The position numbers and the translations under genes were made by a program. A DNA stretch of 64,000 nucleotides, taken from the NCBI RefSeq assembly GCF_000830005.1, contig NZ_CP010407.1, positions 5,398,001-5,462,000 on the forward strand. The letters run 5' to 3'. The DNA comes from Streptomyces vietnamensis. Lineage in GTDB: Bacteria; Actinomycetota; Actinomycetes; Streptomycetales; Streptomycetaceae. The notes beneath the pieces are model-generated. The model did no database searches, was not told where the DNA came from, and saw only the letters and a program-made list of their open reading frames with translations. Of the stretch, positions 1 through 7,104 are shown in pieces (positions within the stretch are counted from its first letter, which is position 1; each line of letters begins with the position of its first letter).

Positions 1-196
1 CGGCGGCCTCACCGCGGGCATCGGCGGCGCCGTCGTCGCCGTGCCCCTGGTCGCCGTCCTCAACACGGTCGTCGGCTACCTGCGCGCGTACAGCACCGAA
101 CAGGCCCTCCGCAGCACCCCGGAGCCGCGCGGGGCGACGGCCTTCGCCGTGGCACCGGTCCCGGCGCCGGGCACCGTCGAGGGGGAGCGCGCGTGA
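1..196 (+). CDS. AI-2E family transporter, C-terminal fragment
   Basis: Only the last 64 codons lie in the window, read from base 2. The fragment begins with a glycine-rich, strongly hydrophobic stretch (AGIGGAVVAVPLVAVLN) followed by VVGYLR, which is the usual final membrane helix of AI-2E (PF01594) permease-like proteins. A proline-rich cytoplasmic tail of about 30 residues follows. Its TGA overlaps the GTG of the next gene (GTGA), so the two are probably translationally coupled. The family is a polytopic membrane exporter; the substrate in Streptomyces is unknown. The call rests on the last helix alone. Confidence 0.6.
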   Translation, partial: GGLTAGIGGAVVAVPLVAVLNTVVGYLRAYSTEQALRSTPEPRGATAFAVAPVPAPGTVEGERA

Positions 197-876
197 TATC
201 GGAGCCGGAGCTCGTGGGCGGCGCGGAGTTCGACGACCCCGAGGTGCTCACCGACGCCCCGCCACCGCGGCCGCCCCGGGACCGCCGCCCCTGGCTGTGG
301 GCGCTGGGCGGCGCGGTGCTCGCCTCGGCGGTGTGGGGCGGCGGGCTGTACGCGTACGGGCAGCGGAAGGACCCGGGCCCGGACCTGGGCGGGTACCGGA
401 CGCTGGCGGACGAGGGCGCGCTCTGCAAGACGGCGAAGCTGAAGGCGCTCGGCGGGATCCTCGGCAAGCGGAGCGAGGACGGCTACGGGCCCGAGATCGA
501 CGATCCGGCCGTGTACGAGGCGTCCTGCTCGATGACCTTCGGCGGTCCGGACGTCGGGTACAGCGCCGACCTCATGTACACCCTGCACAAGGTGACGGAC
601 CCGGAGTCCGAGTTCGCGGCGCGGGCGAAGAACGCCGAGATCACCACGCCGATCGGCGGTCTCGGGGAGCGGGCCTTCTTCAACGACGTGGGCGGCGAGG
701 GCGGAGAGCTCCGGGTCCTCGACGGCCAGGTCGAGATCCAGCTCCGCCTCTACCGGTACGTCAACACCGACGAGAACGGGAACCCGCTCGGGAAGGCCGA
801 GCCCACCGACCTCTCCGGGATCGACGTCCCGATGACCCAGGACGTGCTGGCGCTGATGGAGGCGCTCAAGAAGTGA
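193..876 (+). CDS. Membrane-anchored hypothetical protein
   Basis: 227 aa, not assigned to a named family. The first 40 residues are acidic and proline-rich, followed by one membrane helix (about residues 33-55, WLWALGGAVLASAVWGGGLY). The rest is a soluble, probably extracytoplasmic domain with two cysteines near residues 77 and 112. The layout resembles the many Streptomyces surface proteins with one N-terminal anchor and a small folded domain. The GTG start overlaps the upstream stop, so it belongs to the same transcript as the AI-2E-like gene. The transcript ends at the hairpin just downstream. No function can be assigned from sequence. Confidence 0.75.
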   Translation: MISEPELVGGAEFDDPEVLTDAPPPRPPRDRRPWLWALGGAVLASAVWGGGLYAYGQRKDPGPDLGGYRTLADEGALCKTAKLKALGGILGKRSEDGYGPEIDDPAVYEASCSMTFGGPDVGYSADLMYTLHKVTDPESEFAARAKNAEITTPIGGLGERAFFNDVGGEGGELRVLDGQVEIQLRLYRYVNTDENGNPLGKAEPTDLSGIDVPMTQDVLALMEALKK

Positions 877-879
877 CGG

Positions 880-912
880 AAGGGCCCCGGGGTACAGAAC
901 CCCGGGGCCCTT
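880..912. terminator. Bidirectional hairpin terminator
   Basis: Perfect 13-bp inverted repeat (aagggccccgggg / ccccggggccctt) with a 7-nt loop, placed 3 bp after the + strand stop and 16 bp before the end of ahpD on the - strand. It can serve both converging genes. There is no long U tract, as is usual in Streptomyces. Confidence 0.8.
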
Positions 913-928
913 CTCGTACAGCGATGCC

Positions 929-1462
929 CTACTCGGAGAGGACGGCCTCCGCGTCGAGCGTGACGCCGACCGCCTGGATCACCGCGGCGATCTTCACGGC
1001 CTCCTGGATCGTGGCGCGGTCGACACCGGCCTGGCGCAGGACCTGCTCGTGCGAGTCCAGGCACTGGCCGCAGCCGTTGATCGCGGAGACGGCCAGCGAC
1101 CACAGCTCGAAGTCGACCTTCTCGACGCCCGGGTTGCCGATGACGTTCATCCGCAGGCCGGCGCGCATCGTCCCGTACTCGGGGTCCGACAGCAGGTGCC
1201 GGGTCCGGTAGAAGACGTTGTTCATCGCCATGATCGCGGCGGCGGACTTGGCGGCCTGGTACGCCTCGGGCTTCAGGTTGGCCTGGGCCTCGGGCTCCAG
1301 CTCCTTGAGCACCTTCGGCGAGCGCGAGGCGATCGCGCAGGCGAGGACGGTGCCCCACAGCTGCTGCTGCGGGAGGTCGCTGTTGCCGATGACCGAACCG
1401 AGGTTCAGCTTCAGGTCCTTGGCGAAGTCCGGTATGGCGGACTTCAGTTCGTCGAGAGCCAT
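929..1462 (-). CDS. ahpD: Alkyl hydroperoxidase AhpD
   Basis: 177 aa, the usual length. AhpD is a CxxC thiol protein that reduces AhpC and has peroxidase activity of its own; in Mycobacterium it links AhpC to dihydrolipoamide-based electron donors. The catalytic motif CGQCLDSH is at residues 131-138 (C131, C134, H138), with E119 in the position of the conserved proton-relay glutamate. It starts 13 bp after the ahpC stop with a purine-rich ribosome site (ggcgga), so it is the second gene of an ahpC-ahpD operon. Expression is probably induced by peroxide through the divergent OxyR. Confidence 0.95.
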   Translation of the reverse strand: MALDELKSAIPDFAKDLKLNLGSVIGNSDLPQQQLWGTVLACAIASRSPKVLKELEPEAQANLKPEAYQAAKSAAAIMAMNNVFYRTRHLLSDPEYGTMRAGLRMNVIGNPGVEKVDFELWSLAVSAINGCGQCLDSHEQVLRQAGVDRATIQEAVKIAAVIQAVGVTLDAEAVLSE

Positions 1463-1475
1463 GTCGGATCCGCCC

Positions 1476-2030
1476 TTACTCGCCGGCGAGGAGCGCGGCC
1501 GCGTCGAGGGTGCTCTCGCCCTTGTTCCAGTTGCACGGGCACAGCTCGTCGGTCTGCAGGGCGTCGAGGACCCGCAGGACCTCCTTGGGGTTACGGCCCA
1601 CGGAACCGGCGGTCACCATCGTGAACTGGATCTCGTTGTTCGGGTCGACGATGAAGACGGCGCGCTGGGCGAAGCCGTCCTCGCCGCGGACGCCGCAGTC
1701 GCTCATGAGCTCGTGCTTCGAGTCGGCCAGCATCGGGAAGGGCAGGTCACGCAGGTCGGCGTGGTCCTTGCGCCAGGCGTGGTGGACGAACTCGGAGTCA
1801 CCGGAGACACCGAGGATCTGGGCGTCGCGGTCGGCGAACTCGTCGTTCAGCTTGCCGAACGCGGCGATCTCGGTCGGGCAGACGAAGGTGAAGTCCTTCG
1901 GCCAGAAGAACACCACGCGCCACTTGCCCTCGTAGGCCTTGTGGTCGATCTGCGCGAACTCCTTGCCGCTCTCCAGCGACACGCAGGCGGTCAGGTCGTA
2001 GGTGGGGAACTTGTCACCGACAGTGAGCAC
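1476..2030 (-). CDS. ahpC: Alkyl hydroperoxide reductase AhpC (2-Cys peroxiredoxin)
   Basis: 184 aa cytoplasmic peroxiredoxin that reduces H2O2, organic peroxides and peroxynitrite. The peroxidatic cysteine is C51 in FVCPTEI, and the resolving region near the C-terminus is LCPCNW (C164, C166). The GTG at 2030 is chosen because an aggaga ribosome site lies 5 nt upstream and the N-terminus MLTVGDKFP is the family's. A longer reading frame exists upstream but would run through the oxyR promoter. It forms an operon with ahpD and is divergent from oxyR, the classical Streptomyces arrangement. Confidence 0.95.
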   Translation of the reverse strand: MLTVGDKFPTYDLTACVSLESGKEFAQIDHKAYEGKWRVVFFWPKDFTFVCPTEIAAFGKLNDEFADRDAQILGVSGDSEFVHHAWRKDHADLRDLPFPMLADSKHELMSDCGVRGEDGFAQRAVFIVDPNNEIQFTMVTAGSVGRNPKEVLRVLDALQTDELCPCNWNKGESTLDAAALLAGE

Positions 2031-2110
2031 GCGCTCTCCTTGCAGGGTGGAAGGTGCCCTTTTGGGGTCTTCCGTGAGGGGTTGGACGGCCCACAGCATG
2101 GCACGGGGTG

Positions 2111-2150
2111 CATTGATCAGTGAAATAGCTAGAGTGGGTCGTGTTGATCG
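2111..2150. promoter_or_regulatory. Likely OxyR operator in the ahpC-oxyR divergent promoter
   Basis: The 133-bp gap between the two starts holds an ATAGCT element at 2125-2130, which fits the ATAGNT half-site of OxyR consensus sites, with a short self-complementary core (tagcta). TTGATC occurs on both sides (2113-2118 and 2144-2149). OxyR binding between divergent ahpC and oxyR is established in Streptomyces; the exact footprint here is inferred. Confidence 0.5.
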
Positions 2151-2163
2151 AAGGTGGTTATCA

Positions 2164-3135
2164 GTGGCGTCCCCGTACAGCACCCCGCACGGCCCGCACC
2201 GAGGCAAGCAGCCGAGCCTTTCGCAGCTCAGGGCCTTCGTGGCGGTCGCCGAGCATCTGCACTTCCGCGACGCGGCGGCCGCCATCGGCATGAGCCAGCC
2301 CGCCCTCTCGGGCGCGGTTTCGGCCCTCGAAGAGGCACTCGGTGTCCAGCTCCTCGAGCGTACGACGAGAAAAGTGCTGCTCTCGCCCGCCGGGGAGCGG
2401 CTCGCGGTCCGGGCGCGGACCGTCCTCGACGCGGTGGCGGAGCTGATGGAGGAGGCGGAGGCCGCCCAGGCCCCCTTCACCGGGGTCCTCCGGCTCGGCG
2501 TGATCCCCACCGTGGCGCCGTACCTGCTGCCCACCGTCCTGCGGCTCGTCCACCGCCGCTACCCCGAGCTCGACCTCCAGGTCCACGAGGAACAGACCTC
2601 CTCGCTCCTGGAGGGACTCGCCGCAGGGCGGCTCGACCTGCTGCTGCTCGCCGTGCCGCTCGGCGTGCCCGGCGTCACCGAACTCCCGCTCTTCGACGAG
2701 GACTTCGTCCTGGTGACCCCTGAGGGGCACCCGCTGGCCGGGCGGGACGACATCCCGCGCGAGGCCCTCAAGGAGCTCCGGCTGCTGCTCCTCGACGAGG
2801 GGCACTGCCTGCGCGACCAGGCCCTCGACATCTGCCGGGAGGCCGGGCGCACCGAAGGCGCCGAGGTCACCACGACCGCCGCCGGGCTCGCCACGCTGGT
2901 CCAGCTCGTCGCCGGCGGCCTCGGGGTGACCCTGCTGCCGCGCACCGCCGTGACCGTCGAGACCGCCCGCAACACCGCCCTGTGGACCGGGAGGTTCGCC
3001 GAACCGGCGCCCTCGCGGCGGATCGCCCTCGCGATGCGGACGGGCGCGGCCCGGGGCGCCGAGTTCGAGGAGCTGGCGGAGGCCCTGCGCGGGGCGATGA
3101 GGGAGCTTCCCGTACGGGTGACCCCCGGCGAGTGA
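2164..3135 (+). CDS. oxyR: Peroxide sensor OxyR (LysR family)
   Basis: 323 aa LysR-type regulator. The N-terminal winged helix-turn-helix covers about residues 17-76 (LSQLRAFVAVAEHLHFRDAA). The LysR substrate domain follows and holds the redox pair C215 and C224 (GHCLRDQALDIC), with the spacing of the disulfide-forming cysteines of E. coli OxyR. The GTG at 2164 is preferred because gaagg precedes it by about 9 nt and the N-terminus matches the family; the open frame extends further upstream into the ahpC leader. It probably activates ahpCD on oxidation and regulates itself. Confidence 0.93.
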   Translation: MASPYSTPHGPHRGKQPSLSQLRAFVAVAEHLHFRDAAAAIGMSQPALSGAVSALEEALGVQLLERTTRKVLLSPAGERLAVRARTVLDAVAELMEEAEAAQAPFTGVLRLGVIPTVAPYLLPTVLRLVHRRYPELDLQVHEEQTSSLLEGLAAGRLDLLLLAVPLGVPGVTELPLFDEDFVLVTPEGHPLAGRDDIPREALKELRLLLLDEGHCLRDQALDICREAGRTEGAEVTTTAAGLATLVQLVAGGLGVTLLPRTAVTVETARNTALWTGRFAEPAPSRRIALAMRTGAARGAEFEELAEALRGAMRELPVRVTPGE

Positions 3136-3172
3136 GGGGTGCCGGGGCCCGACCCGTATCCCCGTACGAGCG

Positions 3173-3220
3173 AGGGGCGGCGGTTCCTGACACCCCCCGG
3201 TGCCAGGAACCGCCGCCCCT
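3173..3220. terminator. Long bidirectional terminator
   Basis: Near-perfect hairpin: 17-bp arms at 3173-3189 and 3204-3220 (aggggcggcggttcctg and its complement). The 14-nt loop itself contains cacc/ggtg, and the flanks gtacgag/ctcgtac extend the pairing. It separates oxyR from the converging ABC permease gene. Confidence 0.85.
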
Positions 3221-3243
3221 CCCTCGTACATGCGAACGACGGG

Positions 3244-5613
3244 TTACTCCGTGCGCAGCCCGTCCGCCCGCATCAGCCGCCACAGCACCGGCATGCTCAG
3301 CAGCGTCACCGCCAGGATCAGCCCGAGGCCGATCCCGACGACGGGCAGGAAGCCCCACCAGTCGTCGACCGGCTGGCCGCCCGTCTTCAGCAGGACGACT
3401 CCGAGGCCGAGGCCGCCGGCCACGGAGAGGCCGAGCCCGAGGAGGATCGGCACCGCCGTCTGCCAGAGCACCGACCAGCTCAGCGTCGAGCGCCGGGTGC
3501 CGAAGGCGACGAGCGAGGACAGCAGCCGCTTGCGGTCCCGCAGTTGCTCCAGGGTCGTGACCAGGAGCGAGGCCGCCACCAGGAGCATCGTCAGGGTGGA
3601 GCCGACGAGGATGCCGGTGCGGACGCTGGAGAACGCCGCGTCGCGCTCGGTGTCCTTCAGGGTGCGCACCCAGGACGTCGGATCGATGGCGTCCGCCGCG
3701 TTCCGTACGAGATCGGCGGCGTCGGGCACGGCCGGGTCGAGCCGGACCATGACCTGCGCGTCGGGCTCGTCGAGCGGGAGGGTGCCGATCGCCGACGGGG
3801 TGGCGAGGACGCCGTACTGGTACATGCCCGTCGGGTCCGGGCGGGAGTCCACGACCTTGGCCGTGGCGGGGATGCGCCACTGCGGCAGCGGCCCCTTCGG
3901 GCGCTTCGGCGCGCCCGGGTGCGGATGCGGGTCGCGCAGTGCGACCGTGGCGCCGGGCCGGGCCGCCCTGGTGACGAAGGAGTCGTCCGGGTTGCCCTGG
4001 GCGCCGTGCGCGAGGAAGACGAAGACGTCGCCGTCCGTACAGGAGGGCAGGGTGGCGAACTCCCGGAGGGAGGCGCAGTCACCGACCCGGAGCGAGACGC
4101 CCGGGGCGAACTCCTCACCCTGCTTGAGCGGTCCGGGCCGCCACGCACGCGACTCGACGATGCCGATCACCCCGCTGACGCCCTCGGTCCGCCCGACGCG
4201 GTCGATGATTCCGCGGGCCTCCCCGGCGTTCTTCGCGTCGATGCCGATCGCGATCTGGGCGCGGGAGGTGTCCTCGCCGCTGACCTGCGTGAAGTCGTTC
4301 TCCATCGCATGGAACAGCATCTGGAGCGCGATCGCCCCGGTCGCCGCGACGACGATGCCGCTGACCGCGCGGGCCGCCGTTCCGCTGCTCAACTGGAGCC
4401 TGCGGACGGCGAGCTGCCAGGCCACCGGACCGGCGTGCAGCCGCTTCACCACCGCTTCGACGAGCCACGGCAGGAGCGTGGTGAGGCCGATCAGGGCGAG
4501 CGTCGTGCCGGTCACGACGCCCACGGTGTCGATGCTGGTCTGGGACACCTGGATGTCGCCGATGAGGGGTACGAGGAAGGCCGCGCCGGCCGCGAGGATC
4601 AGCAGCCGCCACCACAGCCGGCGGCGGCGCGGGGTGGCGGTCCGGACGACGCCGAGCGGCTCGATCGCCACTCCGCGCAGCGCGAAGAGGGTGACCACGA
4701 CGGAGGCGACCGGGACGACGGCGAGGACGAGCACGGCGAGCGCGGTCATCGGTACGACGTCGGAGGGGTACGCGTTGACGTCCCAGATGGTGAAGGTCCC
4801 CGCGAACTGCCGTCCCAGGGCGAAGAGTCCGAGGCCCGCGAGCAGGCCGAGGAGCGCGCCGGCGAGGGACTCGCCGGCCGCGATCCGCCGGGTCATGGCG
4901 GTGTCCGCGCCGACGAGGCGCAGCGCCGCGAGCCGCCGGTCGCGCTGCTCGCCGCCGAACCGGACGGCGGTCGCGATGAAGACGAGCACCGGCAGGAGCA
5001 GGACGACGCAGGCGACGACGACGAGGAGGATCAGGAACGCGTTCATCGGCTCCCCGGGCACCGACCAGCCGTAGCGCGTGCCGCGCCCGTCGAGGTTGTC
5101 GGCATCGAGGAAGTCGACGTGGGCGACGTACCGCAGTTCGGCCGGGCCGATGAGTCCGGCCGGGCCGATCGTGCCGACGACCTCGTAGGGGAGCCGCTTC
5201 TTGAGGAGGGCGCCCTCGGGGGAGTCGAGCAGCTCGCCGAGCGCGGGGGAGACCAGCATCTCGCCGGTCCCGGGGAACTTCGCGGCACCCGGCGGGAGCG
5301 GGGGCGCGTCGCCCTCGGGGCGCAGCAGCAGGCCGCTGATGACGTCGTCCCGGTAGACGGTGGTCCGGCCGAGGTGGAGAAAGGAGTCGGGGCGGGGCGA
5401 GGTGACCTCTTCGCTGCCGTCGACGGCGCGGACCGCCTCCCGTACCTCCCGCTGGAAGAGCATGTTCGGGAAGGAGGCGGCGAGCAGCAGCAGGGCCACG
5501 CCGAAGCCGACGCCGGTCGCGGTCAGCAGGGTGCGGAGCAGTCCGGAGCGACCGCCGGTGACCGCGAACCGGGCGCCGAGCGTCAGGTCGCGGGCCCAGG
5601 TGCCGAGGCTCAT
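3244..5613 (-). CDS. FtsX-like ABC transporter permease
   Basis: 789 aa membrane component of a MacB/LolE-type exporter. One membrane helix lies near the N-terminus (about residues 22-42), followed by a large extracytoplasmic domain. Two groups of helices each carry an FtsX core (roughly residues 190-420 and 650-789). The ATG at 5613 overlaps the TGA of the ATPase gene (ATGA), so the pair is coupled. The product probably forms the membrane half of an exporter for an antibiotic, peptide or lipid; the substrate cannot be read from the sequence. The PadR regulator upstream in the same operon suggests induction by a small molecule. Confidence 0.85.
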   Translation of the reverse strand: MSLGTWARDLTLGARFAVTGGRSGLLRTLLTATGVGFGVALLLLAASFPNMLFQREVREAVRAVDGSEEVTSPRPDSFLHLGRTTVYRDDVISGLLLRPEGDAPPLPPGAAKFPGTGEMLVSPALGELLDSPEGALLKKRLPYEVVGTIGPAGLIGPAELRYVAHVDFLDADNLDGRGTRYGWSVPGEPMNAFLILLVVVACVVLLLPVLVFIATAVRFGGEQRDRRLAALRLVGADTAMTRRIAAGESLAGALLGLLAGLGLFALGRQFAGTFTIWDVNAYPSDVVPMTALAVLVLAVVPVASVVVTLFALRGVAIEPLGVVRTATPRRRRLWWRLLILAAGAAFLVPLIGDIQVSQTSIDTVGVVTGTTLALIGLTTLLPWLVEAVVKRLHAGPVAWQLAVRRLQLSSGTAARAVSGIVVAATGAIALQMLFHAMENDFTQVSGEDTSRAQIAIGIDAKNAGEARGIIDRVGRTEGVSGVIGIVESRAWRPGPLKQGEEFAPGVSLRVGDCASLREFATLPSCTDGDVFVFLAHGAQGNPDDSFVTRAARPGATVALRDPHPHPGAPKRPKGPLPQWRIPATAKVVDSRPDPTGMYQYGVLATPSAIGTLPLDEPDAQVMVRLDPAVPDAADLVRNAADAIDPTSWVRTLKDTERDAAFSSVRTGILVGSTLTMLLVAASLLVTTLEQLRDRKRLLSSLVAFGTRRSTLSWSVLWQTAVPILLGLGLSVAGGLGLGVVLLKTGGQPVDDWWGFLPVVGIGLGLILAVTLLSMPVLWRLMRADGLRTE

Positions 5614-6293
5614 GCGGCCCACTCCGAGTCCCGTACCGAGCCGTCCCGTACGACGACCTCGCGGTCGGACCAGGCGGCGACCCGGGCCTCGTGGGTGACG
5701 AGGACGACGGCGGCGCCGGTGTCCCGGGAGGCGTCGGTGAGGAGCCGCATGACCCGCTCGCCGTTGAGGGAGTCGAGCGCGCCGGTCGGCTCGTCGGCGA
5801 AGATCACGCGCGGGGCGGTGACGAGGGCGCGGGCGACGGCGACGCGCTGGCCCTGGCCGCCGGATATCTCGCCGGGGCGCTTGCCCGCGACGGCGTCGAC
5901 CTCCAGGCGGGCGAGCCACTCGGCGGCCCTGGCCTCGGCCGCCTTCCGCTTCTCGCCGTTGAGGCGGAGCGGGAGGGCGACGTTCTCGACGCAGGTCAGC
6001 TCGGGGACGAGCTGGCCGAACTGGAAGACGAAGCCGAAGTCGGTACGGCGCAGGGAGCTGCGATCGCCGTCGGAGAGCGCGGTGAGCTCGCGTCCGTCGT
6101 AGGTGATGGTGCCGGCGTCGGGGCGGACGATGCCGGCCAGGCAGTGGAGGAGCGTCGACTTGCCGGAGCCGGAGGGGCCCATGACGGCGACGACCTCGCC
6201 GGCCCGGAGGGAGAAGTCGGCGCCCGCGAGCGCCGGGGTCGGGCCGTAGGCCTTGTCCAGGCCGGTGGCGCGGAGCAGCGGCGTGGAGCTCAT
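5610..6293 (-). CDS. ABC transporter ATP-binding protein (MacB/LolD type)
   Basis: 227 aa single nucleotide-binding domain, normal length. Walker A is GPSGSGKST (about 39-47), the Q-loop is FGFVFQFGQL, the signature is ISGGQGQR and Walker B is VIFADEPTGALDS, followed by the H-loop LVTHE. This is the class that energises FtsX-type permeases. Its start overlaps the PadR stop and its stop overlaps the permease start, both as ATGA, giving a compact three-gene operon. Confidence 0.93.
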   Translation of the reverse strand: MSSTPLLRATGLDKAYGPTPALAGADFSLRAGEVVAVMGPSGSGKSTLLHCLAGIVRPDAGTITYDGRELTALSDGDRSSLRRTDFGFVFQFGQLVPELTCVENVALPLRLNGEKRKAAEARAAEWLARLEVDAVAGKRPGEISGGQGQRVAVARALVTAPRVIFADEPTGALDSLNGERVMRLLTDASRDTGAAVVLVTHEARVAAWSDREVVVRDGSVRDSEWAA

Positions 6294-6814
6294 CGACGGA
6301 CCTCCTCGGCGAGCGCGTCGAGGCGGGCGGCGGTCAGCTCCAGCCAGCGCAGGTCAGCCTCCAGGTGGAAGAGGGCGTGGTCGCAGATGAGCTGGTCGGC
6401 GAGGTCGCCGTCCCGCTTGCGCCGGGTGAGCTCGCGCATCAGGCGCAGGTGCTCGGCGCGCTGGACGTCGAGGAGCTCGGCGGCGCCGCGGCCGGTGAGC
6501 AGGGCCAGGACGACCTTGGTGTAGAGCGTGGACTGGAGGTACGGCTCCGGCTTCTCGGGGGTGGCGAGCCACTGGGCGACATCGGTGATGCCGGCCTCGG
6601 TGATCGCGTACCGCTTCCGCTCGGGGCCGCCGCCGGCCTCGATACCGTCGACGACGACCAGGCCGTTCTTCAGGAGCCGGGACATGGTCGAGTAGACCTG
6701 GCCGTAGTGGAGCGGCCGGTCCTGGCCGAACTTCTCGTCGAAGGCGCGCTTGAGGTCGTAGCCGTGGCGCGGTCCGGACTCCAGGAGTCCGAGGAGGGTG
6801 TGACCGATGGACAT
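6290..6814 (-). CDS. PadR family transcriptional regulator
   Basis: 174 aa. The N-terminal winged helix (residues 1-80: MSIGHTLLGLLESGPRHGYDLKRAF) carries the PadR signature GYDL and YGQVYSTMSRL. The C-terminal Vir/AqpA-like helical dimerisation domain fills the rest (RAEHLRLMREL). PadR proteins repress efflux genes and release DNA when they bind a ligand. The ATG at 6814 is chosen because a TACAGT -10 box ends 7 nt before it, which implies a leaderless mRNA, and a palindrome overlaps that box. It is first in an operon with the ABC exporter and probably autorepresses all three genes. Confidence 0.9.
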   Translation of the reverse strand: MSIGHTLLGLLESGPRHGYDLKRAFDEKFGQDRPLHYGQVYSTMSRLLKNGLVVVDGIEAGGGPERKRYAITEAGITDVAQWLATPEKPEPYLQSTLYTKVVLALLTGRGAAELLDVQRAEHLRLMRELTRRKRDGDLADQLICDHALFHLEADLRWLELTAARLDALAEEVRR

Positions 6815-6821
6815 GTCGACC

Positions 6822-6827
6822 ACTGTA
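6822..6827 (-). promoter_or_regulatory. -10 box of a leaderless padR promoter
   Basis: TACAGT on the - strand, 7 nt before the padR ATG. The transcript would start at or next to the start codon. No ribosome site is visible, in agreement. Confidence 0.55.
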
Positions 6828-6851
6828 CATCGGGTGTATACGCACGATGTA
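6826..6851. promoter_or_regulatory. Probable PadR operator palindrome
   Basis: Perfect 7-bp arms (tacatcg at 6826-6832, cgatgta at 6845-6851) around a 12-bp centre that contains gtgtatac. It overlaps the -10 box of padR, the position expected of an autorepressor site. Confidence 0.55.
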
Positions 6852-7104
6852 TAGCCGGGTGTCGCCGCGTCGGTCGCCGAAGCGCCGCCGTATCGGTCAC
6901 TAAACGGAATCGACCCTTCACGCAACCATCCGGTCCGCTCGAGCGTCGGTTCCTCTGGGCGTGGGTGCTGATTCTCACGTCCGGAAAAGACGTGATCGGT
7001 TGTCCTTTGTCCGCCTCGTCGGTGTTAGCTGTCTGAGCTGATCCGGCGCGGACGGGCTCAGCACCGAGGGCGCCGGACACACGACGAGCGGAGCGACTGG
7101 ACAC

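Noticed and set aside
3139..6102. Very long + strand open frame (987 codons)
   Set aside because: It is antisense to the ABC permease and ATPase genes, whose motifs are intact. Long mirror frames are normal in high-GC DNA.
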